Origin: Rufibacter latericius
Lineage (GTDB): Bacteria > Bacteroidota > Bacteroidia > Cytophagales > Hymenobacteraceae
Assembly: GCF_003721515.1 (NCBI RefSeq)
Contig: NZ_RJJD01000001.1
Location: 310,001 to 374,000, forward strand
DNA: 64,000 nucleotides
Direction of reading: 5' to 3'
In this document: positions 32,248-41,567 of the stretch, piece by piece
How positions within the stretch are numbered: position 1 is the stretch's first letter
Layout: each line of letters starts with the position of its first letter
Program-made: the position numbers and the translations under genes
The notes under the pieces: model-generated
The model's input: the letters and a program-made list of their open reading frames with translations, nothing else
What the model was told of the DNA's origin: nothing
The model's database searches: none

Positions 32248-32279
32248 AACTCAGGACTCTGGACTCAAGACTCAGAACT
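32248..32279. repeat. outer right arm of a nested inverted repeat
   Basis: Complement of 32114-32145; ends 3 bp before the gcvT stop codon. Together with R15 the two arms fill the whole gcvT-comB gap. Confidence 0.75.
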
Positions 32280-32282
32280 CCT

Positions 32283-33377
32283 TTATACAGTGGGTTTGTA
32301 GAACGGCAGTTTCACTACCTGGGCTCTGAGTTGCTTGTTGCGCACTTTGATGAACAGTTCGCTGCCGGGAGCAGTGTACTCGTTCTGCACATAACCCAAG
32401 CCCACGCCCTTGCCCAAAGAAGGCGACATGGTGCCCGAGGTAACTTCCCCGATGGTGGCACCGTCTGCGTTCACGATCTCGTAGTGGCTACGCGGAATGC
32501 CCTGCTCCATCATCTCAAACCCAATGAGTTTGCGGCTCACGCCTTGCTCTTTCTGGGCTTTCAGGTTTTGGGCGTTGGTGAAGTCTTTGTTGAATTTGGT
32601 GATCCAGCCCAGACCGGCCTCCAGCGGAGAAGTGGAGTCGGTGATGTCGTTGCCGTAGAGGCAGTAGCCCATCTCCAGCCGCAGGGTATCGCGGGCACCC
32701 AGGCCAATCGGTTTGATGCCGAACTCGGCGCCGGCTTCCATGATCTTCTGGAACACCTCTTTGGCGCTCTCGTTGGGCACGTAAATCTCGAACCCGCCGG
32801 CACCGGTGTAGCCCGTGGCCGAGATGATCACGTCTGGCTGTCCGGCGAAGGTGCCTTTGTCAAAGGTGTAGTACACCATGTTGGCCAGATCCACGGGAGT
32901 CAGAGATTGCAGGGCTTCGGCGGCTCTGGGGCCTTGTACCGCAAACAAAGACATTTCGTCGGAGATGTTCTTCAGCTCGGCACCATTGGTATTGAATTGG
33001 CTGATCCAGTTCCAGTCTTTCTCAATATTGGAGGCGTTTACCACCAGCATGTATTCCTCGGGGGCTAGGCAGTACACGAGCAAATCATCTACAATGCCTC
33101 CCTCGGCGTTGGGCAAGCAGGAATACTGGATTTTACCGGGTGTCAGTTTGGAGGCATCGTTGGTGGTCACGCGCTGAATCAGATCCAGGGCATTGGGGCC
33201 CGACACCAGAAACTCGCCCATGTGCGATACGTCAAAGATACCAACGGCCTTACGCACGGTGTGGTGCTCGTCCAGGTCTGAGCTGTAGCGTACGGGCATG
33301 TTGTATCCGGCAAAAGGCACCATTTTAGCGCCCAATGCTTCGTGCACATCATTAAGGGCTATTTTCTTTAATTCCAT
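32283..33377 (-). CDS. gcvT: glycine cleavage system aminomethyltransferase (T protein)
   Basis: Transfers the aminomethyl group from the H protein to tetrahydrofolate and releases ammonia. Family stretches: [15 protein letters not shown] (19-33), [12 protein letters not shown] (45-56), QYSCLPN-like around 95, and [12 protein letters not shown] (about 185-196). 364 residues from the ATG at 33377; an ATG at 33401 would add eight residues. Other gcv genes are not adjacent. No glycine riboswitch is visible upstream. Confidence 0.95.
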   Translation of the reverse strand: MELKKIALNDVHEALGAKMVPFAGYNMPVRYSSDLDEHHTVRKAVGIFDVSHMGEFLVSGPNALDLIQRVTTNDASKLTPGKIQYSCLPNAEGGIVDDLLVYCLAPEEYMLVVNASNIEKDWNWISQFNTNGAELKNISDEMSLFAVQGPRAAEALQSLTPVDLANMVYYTFDKGTFAGQPDVIISATGYTGAGGFEIYVPNESAKEVFQKIMEAGAEFGIKPIGLGARDTLRLEMGYCLYGNDITDSTSPLEAGLGWITKFNKDFTNAQNLKAQKEQGVSRKLIGFEMMEQGIPRSHYEIVNADGATIGEVTSGTMSPSLGKGVGLGYVQNEYTAPGSELFIKVRNKQLRAQVVKLPFYKPTV

Positions 33378-33799
33378 GTATAGTAGGGTTAGGAAACGCA
33401 ATAACAGAAAGGCAAAAGTATAAAATTCAGGCGGGTTTGGAAACGGGGTGCCGCCGCTTTGCCTTTTCTCAGCACCTTGGCGGCAACCTACTCCCGAACG
33501 TTTGGCGGGCCATTGTCTTAATCTACCTTATGCCTTCAAGTATCCCGTGTTATTGCAGGAAGATTTCTCTTCCTTGAGCGCTTTTTGTTTTAGGCCTGTT
33601 TTTCTGGAAAAGCACCAAAATCAGGCTAAAGTCCAAATATGCATTATATTTTTCCGAAACCTTGATTTAAAAATCATCGTAATTGGCATCTACAGCATCA
33701 AACCTGTCCTTTCTGCTTGTGTATTTGCATCCATTGCGTGGCGTAATCACAAAGGAGTTGAGAAGTTGAAAGTGCTATTACGCTAACCGCAAGGGGAAT
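33378..33799. other. intergenic region with one R repeat
   Basis: 422 bp between gcvT and the frameshifted TetR gene. It contains R16 and a 7-bp dyad GCGTAAT/ATTACGC (33741-33747 and 33777-33783) just upstream of the TetR gene. The frame at 33448-33786 is translated through the repeat and has no recognisable product. Confidence 0.5.
33587..33630. repeat. R16 intergenic palindromic repeat
   Basis: R-family copy with left arm GTTTTAGGCCTG and centre TTTTTCTGGAAAA; the right arm is broken by an extra stretch before CAGGCTAAA. Confidence 0.6.
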
Positions 33800-34409
33800 A
33801 TGAGTTTCCGGGAGACAATCTTAATAGAAGCGATGGTAATTCTTGAGCAGAGGCATTGAAGCCGTCTCTACTGAGAACTTACTTGAGGCTCTGGAGATTT
33901 CCCGCGGAACCCTGATGGAGATTGCTTCTTCCAAAGAACAACTGGTGCGCCATTGCATCAACCATTCTCTGAAGGTACGCCAGCAGGAAGTAGACAGGGT
34001 CATGGCCGAGGCCGAACACCCTTTGGTTGCTTTCCTGCAACTGCTCCAGTTGAGCGTGGAAGAGGTAAGGTCGTTCAGCCCGGCGTATGTGCAGGACCTG
34101 CGGGATTTCTACCCCCATTCCTGGGCCCGGTTGGAGTTGTTCATGCGCTCTCTTTCGCGCGATTACCTGACGCCGCTGCTGGAAGAATGCATCGCGCAGG
34201 GTTACCTGCAGCAGGACCTTCCGCCCGAGATGGTGGTTCGGCTTTTTTTGCACCAGTTGCATGGGCTCCTTAATCCGCAGCTTTTCCCGCCATCGGCTTT
34301 TGATTACCAGCAGCTTTTCAGGATTGTGGTGGTCTATCATCTGCGGGGGTGTGCCACTCCGCTGGGCCAGGCGCGGATTGAGGCGTATGCCAATTCCATG
34401 AAGGCCTAA
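33800..34409 (+). pseudogene. TetR family regulator gene with an N-terminal frameshift
   Basis: From the ATG at 33800 the first 18 codons give MSFRETILIEAMVILEQR, a normal TetR helix 1, then a TGA at 33857-33859. From the same point another frame continues with GIEAVSTENLLEALEISRG, the matching helix-turn-helix, and stays open to 34409. So a one- or two-base indel near 33845-33856 splits one TetR gene. The rest (about 170 residues) looks intact, so the event is recent or a sequencing error. A TTG at 33843 could start the second piece but would lose helix 1. A strong AAGGGG lies before the ATG. Confidence 0.75.
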
Positions 34410-34424
34410 GTACCGTAAAAATTT

Positions 34425-34432
34425 TACTTTTG
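34425..34432 (+). promoter_or_regulatory. -7 element for the CHASE3 histidine kinase gene
   Basis: TACTTTTG 54 bp before the ATG at 34487; it excludes the TTG at 34430 as a start. Confidence 0.45.
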
Positions 34433-34486
34433 CACAGCCGGTTTCCCCACAAAGGGAGTTCGGCTGTTTCTGTATTTACCCGCGAG

Positions 34487-36010
34487 ATGGCCTCCATCTC
34501 TCCTACCGCACGCGACATGAATCTTTCAACCAAGCTCTTCGCCGGCTTCGTTCTTATCTCGTTTCTCTTCACCTCGGTGGCCATTGTCAATTACCAATTA
34601 TCTGAGGATGTGATCTCCAACTCTGAGTTCGTGACGGAATCGCAGAACATCACCCGTACCTCGGCCTCGCTGCAGAGAAGCATCATTGACATGGAAACGG
34701 GTATGCGGGGCTACCTTCTCACCGGCAACCGCACCTTCCTGGACCCCTACTTCTCTGCCGAGGCCTTGATCCCAAGTCAGTTTGATTTGCTAAGGCAATT
34801 GATGAAAGATAAGCCAGAGCAGTTGAGACGCATCAGTGAGATTGAAGACCTGCACAAAAAATGGCAGGTGGAGTTTGCCGAACTCCTGATTGCCGAAAAA
34901 GACAAGGAAAACGCCGAGGGCAAACTCAACCGGGGCATTTCTGCCCTGGACCACGGTTTCCTGGTGCTGAACGAAGAAGGGAAAAACATCACTGACCAAA
35001 TGCGGGTGTATTTCAAAGACTTCAACAGCATTGAATACAGGGTGCGTGAAGCCCGGAAAAAACGCCTGGAGGATAGTATTACAAATACCCGCCGCATTTC
35101 TACCACCCTCACCATTATCTCGGTTCTCCTGGGCTTGGCCTGGGCGTACTACATTACCCGCCTGATCTCGCGCCGCATCTTAAAGATGGTAAACCTAGCC
35201 GACCAGATTGCCTATGGCGAATACAAAATCCAGATTGAGGATGACGCCAACGACGAACTCACCCACCTCACTGACTCCCTGAACCGCATGGCGGCCACCA
35301 TTGACAACACCTTCACCGAGCTTGACAGCAAAAACAAGGAACTGGACCAATTCGCCTACGTGGTATCACATGACCTGAAAGCGCCTTTGCGGGGCATTGA
35401 GAACGCCTCGCGTTGGGTAGAGGAAGACATGGGCAAGGAGCTTCCGGCGCACATCCAGGAATATCTGCTCATGATGCGCGCGCGGGTGCACCGCATGGAA
35501 AACCTCATTAACGGAATTCTAGCCCTGGCCCGCATCGGCCGCTCTAACCTGGAGGAGAAAATAGTAGACGTACAGGCCCTGCTCTATGAGATCATAGACA
35601 TGCTGAACCCACCCGCGGGTTTCAAGATCCACATACCAACCCGGCTACCGGTAGTGCAGGCAGCCAAGGTAGAATTGCAGCAGGTTTTCTCCAATCTCAT
35701 CAGTAACGCCATCAAGTATCACCACAACTCCACCGGAAACGTGACCATTGCGTATCAGCAATTAGAAGACATGCACGAATTCTCGGTGATTGATGATGGC
35801 CCCGGCATTGAAGAAGAATACCATGACCGCATTTTCGTGCTTTTTCAGACCCTGCAGGAGCGCGACGCCGTGGAAAGTACCGGAGTGGGGCTGGCCATCG
35901 TGAAAAAGATCATTGAACGCCGTGGAGGCACTATTAGGGTTACCTCTACCTTGGGCAAAGGGTCTGCTTTCACCTTCACCTGGCCTACCTTGGTTTTGGA
36001 GGAAGCCTGA
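34487..36010 (+). CDS. CHASE3-domain sensor histidine kinase
   Basis: Inner-membrane sensor kinase. Order: membrane helix (about 18-35), CHASE3 sensor with the hallmark METGMRGYLLTGN (69-81), second helix (about 205-228), HAMP, HisKA with phospho-accepting His in VSHDLKAPLRG (about residue 294), and HATPase with NAIKYH, DDGPGI and GVGLAIVKKI. Starts at 34487 (MASISP) or 34517 (MNLSTK) are both possible after the -7 box. The response regulator gene follows 43 bp downstream and is the likely partner. The signal sensed is unknown; KaiC/phytochrome-type Rcp1 pairs use similar kinases. Confidence 0.9.
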   Translation: MASISPTARDMNLSTKLFAGFVLISFLFTSVAIVNYQLSEDVISNSEFVTESQNITRTSASLQRSIIDMETGMRGYLLTGNRTFLDPYFSAEALIPSQFDLLRQLMKDKPEQLRRISEIEDLHKKWQVEFAELLIAEKDKENAEGKLNRGISALDHGFLVLNEEGKNITDQMRVYFKDFNSIEYRVREARKKRLEDSITNTRRISTTLTIISVLLGLAWAYYITRLISRRILKMVNLADQIAYGEYKIQIEDDANDELTHLTDSLNRMAATIDNTFTELDSKNKELDQFAYVVSHDLKAPLRGIENASRWVEEDMGKELPAHIQEYLLMMRARVHRMENLINGILALARIGRSNLEEKIVDVQALLYEIIDMLNPPAGFKIHIPTRLPVVQAAKVELQQVFSNLISNAIKYHHNSTGNVTIAYQQLEDMHEFSVIDDGPGIEEEYHDRIFVLFQTLQERDAVESTGVGLAIVKKIIERRGGTIRVTSTLGKGSAFTFTWPTLVLEEA

Positions 36011-36053
36011 TTACCTCCTATATTTGACGTTTACCAATACCAAAAAGAGTAAA

Positions 36054-36497
36054 ATGAGTGATTCACAGCCAAGTATTTTGTTAGTGGAAGACGATTATCT
36101 TGATGCCATGAGCGTGGAGCGTGAGCTCCGGAAAATCAAGGTAATGGTGCCGCTACACAAAGCTAAGAACGGACGCGAGGCCCTGGCCTTGCTACGGGGA
36201 GAGCCTGGTACCCCAAAGCTAAACCCTTTGCCCAACATCATCCTCCTGGACATAAACATGCCCAAGATGAACGGGATTGAGTTTTTGGAAGAACTGCGCC
36301 GCGACCCGCTTCTCTCGCACCTGAGCGTGTTCATCATGACCACTTCCAACGAAGACTCAGACCGGTTTGCCGCCCAGAACCTGCGCGTGAACGGCTACAT
36401 TGTGAAACCCCTCACCTTTGACACCTTCAACGACGGAGCCTCCAGCCTTGACAGTTTCAGCCTTTTCCTGGACCTGCTCAAACTGAAACCCCAGTAA
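36054..36497 (+). CDS. single-domain response regulator (Rcp1-like)
   Basis: A 147-residue receiver domain without an output domain. Acidic pair in LLVEDD (10-15), phospho-accepting Asp in NIILLDINMPKMNG (about D67), Thr in FIMTTS and Lys in IVKPL. The loop before the phosphorylation site (LLRGEPGTPKLNPLPNI) is the insertion typical of Rcp1-type regulators. It lies directly after the histidine kinase gene and probably relays its signal by protein contact. Confidence 0.92.
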   Translation: MSDSQPSILLVEDDYLDAMSVERELRKIKVMVPLHKAKNGREALALLRGEPGTPKLNPLPNIILLDINMPKMNGIEFLEELRRDPLLSHLSVFIMTTSNEDSDRFAAQNLRVNGYIVKPLTFDTFNDGASSLDSFSLFLDLLKLKPQ

Positions 36498-36517
36498 CAG
36501 AACAACAAGACCACAGG

Positions 36518-36582
36518 AAAGCCGCGGGGCGTTTTGGATTTGATTTGCAAGAATCAACTCCAAAACGCCCCGCGGCTTTTTA
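36518..36582. terminator. 21-bp perfect inverted repeat between convergent genes
   Basis: Arms 36518-36538 and 36559-36579 are perfectly complementary over 21 bp, followed by TTTT on the + strand. It separates the response regulator gene from rnhB. Confidence 0.8.
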
Positions 36583-36607
36583 ATAACTATAGGTCTAAAA
36601 CTCTGAT

Positions 36608-37219
36608 TTAATGAATATCCTCCAGTACAGAAGCCTCAGTCTCAGGCAGCAACTTAAAGGTAAGCCGGTGGTGCGGCGTAACCCCGTGCTCTCTGATGGC
36701 GTTCCGATGCACTTTGGTGGGATAGCCTGCATTCTGCTCCCATTTGTACTGCGGATACGTGGAAGCTAGGGTACTCATCAGGTCATCGCGGTGGGTTTTA
36801 GCCAGAATAGAGGACGCGGCGATGTTATAGAAGCGGCTGTCGCCTTTCACCATGCAGGCGTGGGGCACCTCTTTGTAGGGCGTAAACCGATTTCCGTCTA
36901 CCAGCAGGTACTCTGGCGCGATGTTCAGCAAATCTGTGGCGCGGTGCATGGCCAGGAAAGAGGCGTTCAGGATATTGATCTCGTCTATCTCCTGCGGGCT
37001 CACCTCAGCCACGGCCCAATAAACCGCTTCCCGGCAAATTTCCTCCCGCAGTTGTTCGCGTTGTTTGGCACTTAATAGTTTAGAATCGGTGAGCAGCGGA
37101 TGGAAGTAATCCAGCGGCAGCACTACGGCGCCCGCCACCACAGGTCCGGCCAGGCAGCCCCGGCCGGCTTCGTCTAATCCTACTTCCAGAAGTTTTCCGC
37201 TATGGTTTGCGATAAGCAT
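36608..37219 (-). CDS. rnhB: ribonuclease HII
   Basis: Cleaves RNA in RNA-DNA hybrids and at single ribonucleotides in DNA. The DEAGRG motif (16-21) supplies the first two acidic residues, followed by LTDSKLLS (43-50), LLVDGN (105-110) and KGDSRFYNIAASSILAK (124-140). 203 residues, normal. ATG at 37219. Confidence 0.96.
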   Translation of the reverse strand: MLIANHSGKLLEVGLDEAGRGCLAGPVVAGAVVLPLDYFHPLLTDSKLLSAKQREQLREEICREAVYWAVAEVSPQEIDEINILNASFLAMHRATDLLNIAPEYLLVDGNRFTPYKEVPHACMVKGDSRFYNIAASSILAKTHRDDLMSTLASTYPQYKWEQNAGYPTKVHRNAIREHGVTPHHRLTFKLLPETEASVLEDIH

Positions 37220-37406
37220 GGCAAAACGATTTTATCAATTTCTACTACAAAACAGGCAAAGGAGGCAAAAAATTCGCGTACTGTATAGCCCTTTTTAGAT
37301 ATATCTCACTAAATTAAGCGATCTGTTGCCAGAGAACCTCGGGCCAGACAGGGCTTTGTGCCTTCTTTTCCGCCACTATTCCCATCACCAAACGAACAAA
37401 CAAACC

Positions 37407-37715
37407 ATGATTCCAGGTACCCAAACACCCCATGAAATCCTAAACAGCCCCGATTTTAAGAAACTGGTCAAAAAACGCTGGTCGGTCTCACTGGTGCTCA
37501 CCTTTACCATGCTGGTGGTGTATTTCGGGTTTCTGCTGGTGGTCGCGTTCAACAAACAACTATTGGCTACCAGAATTGGGGAGTACACCACACTGGCTAT
37601 TCCGGTAGGCTTGGGCATCATCCTGTTTGCCTGGGTGCTTACCGGCATCTATGTTTTCTGGGCCAACTCTGACTATGATTCCTCAGTGGAGAACCTGAAA
37701 AACAAAATCTCCTAG
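37407..37715 (+). CDS. yjcH: DUF485 membrane protein, partner of ActP
   Basis: A 102-residue protein with two membrane helices (about 27-50 and 64-86) and the DUF485 pattern PDFKKLVKKRWSVSLVLT. In many bacteria a DUF485 gene precedes actP, as here (39 bp upstream), so it probably helps acetate uptake. ATG at 37407; an earlier frame start at 37326 is unlikely because the known family begins close to the conserved core. Confidence 0.88.
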   Translation: MIPGTQTPHEILNSPDFKKLVKKRWSVSLVLTFTMLVVYFGFLLVVAFNKQLLATRIGEYTTLAIPVGLGIILFAWVLTGIYVFWANSDYDSSVENLKNKIS

Positions 37716-37754
37716 CCTTCTCTCCCTTTCCAAACCAAAGACATCTTCAACACT

Positions 37755-39320
37755 ATGTTGTTTCTCCTGCTCCAGGCCCCCAGCGCATCTACGCTGGGCA
37801 CGGCCAACCCCGTTTCCATTGGCATGTTCTTTCTGTTCGTGGCTGTGACGCTCTACATCACGTACTGGGCCGCCAAGAAAACCAAAACCGGCTCTGAGTT
37901 CTACGCCGCGGGCCGCAACATCTCTGGTTTCCAGAACGGTTTGGCTTTGGCCGGTGACTACATGAGCGCCGCCTCTTTCCTGGGCATTGCGGGCATGGTG
38001 GCTACCAAAGGCTATGACGGGCTCATCTACTCTATCGGGTTTCTGGTGGGCTGGCCGCTGATCATGTTCCTGATCGCGGAGCCCCTGCGCAACCTGGGCA
38101 AGTACACCTTCGCCGATGTAGTGGCGTTTCGGCTACGGCAGCGCCCTATCAGGATTGTCTCTTCTGTTGGTTCGCTCTTAACCATTGCCTTTTACCTGAT
38201 CGCCCAGATGGTGGGTGCCGGTGGGCTGATAAAAACCCTTTTCGGGCTTAATTATGAAATTGCGGTAATTGTAGTAGGATGCGTGATGACCCTGTATGTA
38301 CTCTTCGGGGGGATGATTGCCACTACCTGGGTGCAGATTATCAAAGCCGTTCTGCTCTTGAGCGGGGCTACCGTGTTGGTGCTGCTTTCGCTGGCCAAAT
38401 TCGGGTTCAGCCCAGCTAATCTGCTGGAAACGGTGAGCACGCAGTATGGACAAGAAATGTTGGCCCCCGGCGGCTACATCACCAATCCGTTTGATGCCCT
38501 TTCCCTTGGCTTGGCACTTATGCTGGGCACCGCCGGGCTGCCCCACATTCTCATGCGCTTCTATACCGTTCCCGATGCCAAAGCTGCCCGTAAATCGGTG
38601 TTCGTAGCGACGGGTTTCATCGGGTATTTCTATCTATTGACGTTCCTGATCGGTTTCTCGGCCATGGCTTTGGTGGGTAAACCTGCCATTGAGGGCATTG
38701 ACAAAGGTGGCAACATGGCGGCGTTGCTCCTGGCTGAGCAGACCGGCGGCACTGCTTTCCTGGGCTTCATCGCGGCGGTGGCTTTCGCGACTATTCTCGC
38801 TGTTGTGGCCGGTTTGACCCTATCTGGAGCTTCCAGTATTTCGCACGACCTGTACGTGCACGTGTTCAAAAACGGCGTTTCCAATGAGAAGGGCGAGATG
38901 AAAGTAGCCAGACGCGCTACCATAGCTTTGGGTATTCTCTCTATTGTGCTGGGGCTGGTTTTCAAAGGCCAGAACGTGGCATTTATGGTGGGCTTGGCGT
39001 TCTCCATTGCGGCCAGCGCTAATTTTCCGGCCTTGCTTATGTCCATTATCTGGAAACGGTTCACCACGCAGGGCGCGGTCTGGAGCATCGCCATTGGCGC
39101 TATCCTTTCCCTGGTTTTGATTGTGCTGAGCCCTACCATCATGGTAGACATCATGGGCTATGAAGAGGCTATTTTCCCGCTGAAGAACCCGGCTTTGGTT
39201 TCTATGTCCGGTGCGTTTTTGATGGGAATTGTGGTTTCCCTCCTGAAACCCGAGTCTAGTGCCGCTCTCAAGTTTGAGTCAGAGAAACTGCGAACCTACC
39301 TGGGGGTAGGCGCGGAATAA
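37755..39320 (+). CDS. actP: cation/acetate symporter
   Basis: A 521-residue sodium:solute symporter-family permease with about 13 membrane helices. Typical stretches: GSEFYAAGRNISGFQNGLAL (46-65), AGDYMSAASFLG, GTAGLPHILMRFYTV and ISHDLYV. It sits between the DUF485 gene and acs, the usual order for acetate uptake and activation. Substrate acetate is inferred from context and family. Confidence 0.9.
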   Translation: MLFLLLQAPSASTLGTANPVSIGMFFLFVAVTLYITYWAAKKTKTGSEFYAAGRNISGFQNGLALAGDYMSAASFLGIAGMVATKGYDGLIYSIGFLVGWPLIMFLIAEPLRNLGKYTFADVVAFRLRQRPIRIVSSVGSLLTIAFYLIAQMVGAGGLIKTLFGLNYEIAVIVVGCVMTLYVLFGGMIATTWVQIIKAVLLLSGATVLVLLSLAKFGFSPANLLETVSTQYGQEMLAPGGYITNPFDALSLGLALMLGTAGLPHILMRFYTVPDAKAARKSVFVATGFIGYFYLLTFLIGFSAMALVGKPAIEGIDKGGNMAALLLAEQTGGTAFLGFIAAVAFATILAVVAGLTLSGASSISHDLYVHVFKNGVSNEKGEMKVARRATIALGILSIVLGLVFKGQNVAFMVGLAFSIAASANFPALLMSIIWKRFTTQGAVWSIAIGAILSLVLIVLSPTIMVDIMGYEEAIFPLKNPALVSMSGAFLMGIVVSLLKPESSAALKFESEKLRTYLGVGAE

Positions 39321-39325
39321 AAGTT

Positions 39326-39393
39326 AAAAACCAAAGAATGCGTTTTAGAGCTCTGTTTAGAAAAACAGGTCTAAAACGCATTCTCTGGTTTTT
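39326..39393 (+). terminator. terminator hairpin built around R17, after actP
   Basis: The R17 arms are extended by AACCA/TGGTT and GAATGC/GCATTC pairs, giving a long stem that ends in TTTTT, 6 bp after the actP stop. Confidence 0.7.
39342..39377. repeat. R17 intergenic palindromic repeat
   Basis: R-family copy: GTTTTAGAGCTC, centre TGTTTAGAAAAACA, right arm GGTCTAAAAC; forms the tip of the hairpin at 39326-39393. Confidence 0.75.
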
Positions 39394-39406
39394 CATGGGT
39401 GCCGCC

Positions 39407-39441
39407 TTTTCACCTTCTTTTCAGGAAATCGGGCCTAAAAC
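39407..39441. repeat. R18 intergenic palindromic repeat
   Basis: Second R copy in the same gap, 30 bp after R17: left arm TTTTCACC, centre CTTTTCAGGAAAT, right arm CGGGCCTAAAAC. Confidence 0.6.
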
Positions 39442-39531
39442 AAGGGGGTAAACCCTTAGGAATGGCCTTGTTTCTTGGCTGCCTCGGCAGAACTTCTATA
39501 TTTAAGCCCCCAAACCGAACGAATAAACAAG

Positions 39532-41430
39532 ATGGATTACCGCATAAAATCATTTGAGGAATACCAGGAAGCCTACCAGAAAAGCGTGGAACAGCCGGAG
39601 GAATTCTGGGCCGGCATCGCTGAGAACTTCACCTGGCGCAAAAAGTGGGACAAGGTACTGGACTGGAATTTCGAGGAGCCCGATGTGAAGTGGTTCGTGA
39701 ATGGCAAACTCAACATCACCGAGAACTGTTTAGACCGCCATTTGGAGAAACGGGGCAATAAACTGGCTCTCATCTGGGAACCCAACGACCCCAAAGAGCG
39801 CTACATCCGGTTCACGTACCGCGAGTTGCACGAGAAGGTCTGCCAGATGGCCAACATCCTGAAGCGCAATGGCGTGCAAAAAGGTGACCGCGTGTGCATT
39901 TACATGCCCATGATTCCGGAGCTGGCGTTCTCCGTGCTAGCCTGCGCCCGCATCGGGGCGGTACATTCCGTGATTTTCGCCGGTTTCTCGCACACCGCCA
40001 TGGCCGACCGCATCAACGATGCCCAGGCCAAAGTGGTCTTGACGTCTGATGGATTGAACCGCGGCCCGAAGCAGATTCCTGTGAAAAGGGTGGTGGACGA
40101 GGCTTTGGAAACCTGCCCTAGCGTAGAGAAAGTGGTGGTGGTAGACCGCATCGGTTGGGCCGTGAACATGGTAGAGGGCCGCGATGTCTGGTACCACGAG
40201 GAACTGCAGCACGTAGACAAAAACTGTCCGGCCGAGGAAATGGATGCCGAGGACATGCTTTTCATCCTGTACACGTCAGGCTCGACTGGCCAGCCCAAAG
40301 GCGTGGTGCACACCATCGGCGGCTACATGGTCTACACCGATTATACTTTCCGGAACGTGTTCCAGTACGACGAAAGCGACATCTACTGGTGCACCGCTGA
40401 CATTGGTTGGATTACGGGTCACTCCTACCTGCTGTACGGTCCGCTTCTGTCCGGGGCCACTACGCTGATGTTTGAGGGCGTGCCTTCCTTCCCGGACCCA
40501 GGCCGATTCTGGCAGGTGATCGATAAATTCGGAGTGAACATTTTTTATACCGCGCCTACCGCCATCCGCTCGCTCATGGCCTCGGGTTTGGACCACGTGT
40601 TGTCTTACAGCCTGGATTCGTTGAAAGTACTGGGCTCGGTAGGGGAACCAATCAACGAGGAAGCCTGGCATTGGTACCACATCCACGTGGGTAAGGAGCG
40701 TTGTCCGGTGGTGGATACCTGGTGGCAAACTGAAACGGCCGGTATTATGCTGTCATCACTGGCCGGAGTGACGCCTATGAAACCAAGCCACGCGGGATTT
40801 CCCATGCCAGGTGTTCAGCCTTTGCTATTGGACCAGCATGGGGAGGAAATCACCGAGAACGAGGTGGAAGGCTACCTGTGCATGAAGTTTCCGTGGCCCG
40901 GAATCATCCGGACGACCTACGGTGACCATATCCGCTGCCGCCTGAGTTATTTCAATGCGTACAAAGGCCTGTATTTCACTGGCGACGGTGCCAAGCGCGA
41001 TGCCAATGGCTTGTGGCGCATCATTGGTCGGGTGGATGACGTGATCAACGTATCAGGGCACCGCTTCGGGACCGCCGAGATAGAGAACGCCATCAACCAG
41101 AACAAGCACATTGTGGAAAGCGCCGTGGTAGGGTATCCGCATGACGTGAAAGGCCAGGGCATTTACGCGTTTGTGGTGTGCGGCGAGGAAGCCCCCGCTA
41201 ACCAGGAGCACCTACGGGCCGAGATCATTGAAACAGTGGTGGATCAGATTGGGAAAATCGCGAAGCCAGACAAAATCCAGATTGTGAGCGGCTTGCCTAA
41301 AACCAGATCGGGCAAGATCATGCGGCGCATCCTTAGGAAAGTGGCCGAGGGTGACACCTCCAACTTGGGAGATACCAGCACCCTACTGGACCCACCGGTA
41401 GTAGACGAGATTATCCAAGGGGCCTTATAG
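39532..41430 (+). CDS. acs: acetyl-CoA synthetase
   Basis: Activates acetate to acetyl-CoA through acetyl-AMP. The P-loop-like motif YTSGSTGQPKGVVH (about 263-276) and the C-terminal TRSGKIMRRILRKV, with the regulatory and catalytic Lys in GK, are present. 632 residues from the ATG at 39532, close to the usual length. Downstream of actP with two R repeats between. Last codons and the stop form part of the terminator stem. Confidence 0.96.
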   Translation: MDYRIKSFEEYQEAYQKSVEQPEEFWAGIAENFTWRKKWDKVLDWNFEEPDVKWFVNGKLNITENCLDRHLEKRGNKLALIWEPNDPKERYIRFTYRELHEKVCQMANILKRNGVQKGDRVCIYMPMIPELAFSVLACARIGAVHSVIFAGFSHTAMADRINDAQAKVVLTSDGLNRGPKQIPVKRVVDEALETCPSVEKVVVVDRIGWAVNMVEGRDVWYHEELQHVDKNCPAEEMDAEDMLFILYTSGSTGQPKGVVHTIGGYMVYTDYTFRNVFQYDESDIYWCTADIGWITGHSYLLYGPLLSGATTLMFEGVPSFPDPGRFWQVIDKFGVNIFYTAPTAIRSLMASGLDHVLSYSLDSLKVLGSVGEPINEEAWHWYHIHVGKERCPVVDTWWQTETAGIMLSSLAGVTPMKPSHAGFPMPGVQPLLLDQHGEEITENEVEGYLCMKFPWPGIIRTTYGDHIRCRLSYFNAYKGLYFTGDGAKRDANGLWRIIGRVDDVINVSGHRFGTAEIENAINQNKHIVESAVVGYPHDVKGQGIYAFVVCGEEAPANQEHLRAEIIETVVDQIGKIAKPDKIQIVSGLPKTRSGKIMRRILRKVAEGDTSNLGDTSTLLDPPVVDEIIQGAL

Positions 41431-41445
41431 GCCCCTTGTTTTTAA
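41416..41445 (+). terminator. acs terminator that includes the stop codon
   Basis: CAAGGGGCC (41416-41424) pairs with GGCCCCTTG (41430-41438), then TTTTTA. The TAG stop (41428-41430) lies in the loop and first stem base, so the hairpin starts inside the coding region. Confidence 0.8.
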
Positions 41446-41474
41446 GGTGTTTTTAGAAAATCGGCACCAAAAGG
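41438..41474. repeat. R19 intergenic palindromic repeat
   Basis: R-family copy: GTTTTTAAGGTG, centre TTTTTAGAAAAT, right arm CGGCACCAAAAGG, starting at the last base of the acs terminator stem. Confidence 0.6.
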
Positions 41475-41567
41475 GCAAGGTTTAAGGCTAACCTTTTGGG
41501 CTTGGATGGGGTACTTCATAAGGGCTTTCCTTGCAGAGCCGTTTACTTGTACTTAACGCGTTACACC

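Noticed and set aside
33378-33500. Glycine riboswitch upstream of gcvT
   Set aside because: I looked for the tandem aptamer pattern on the minus strand and saw no matching paired cores.
33448-33786. 112-residue + strand frame
   Set aside because: It is translated through repeat R16 and has no family pattern or start context.
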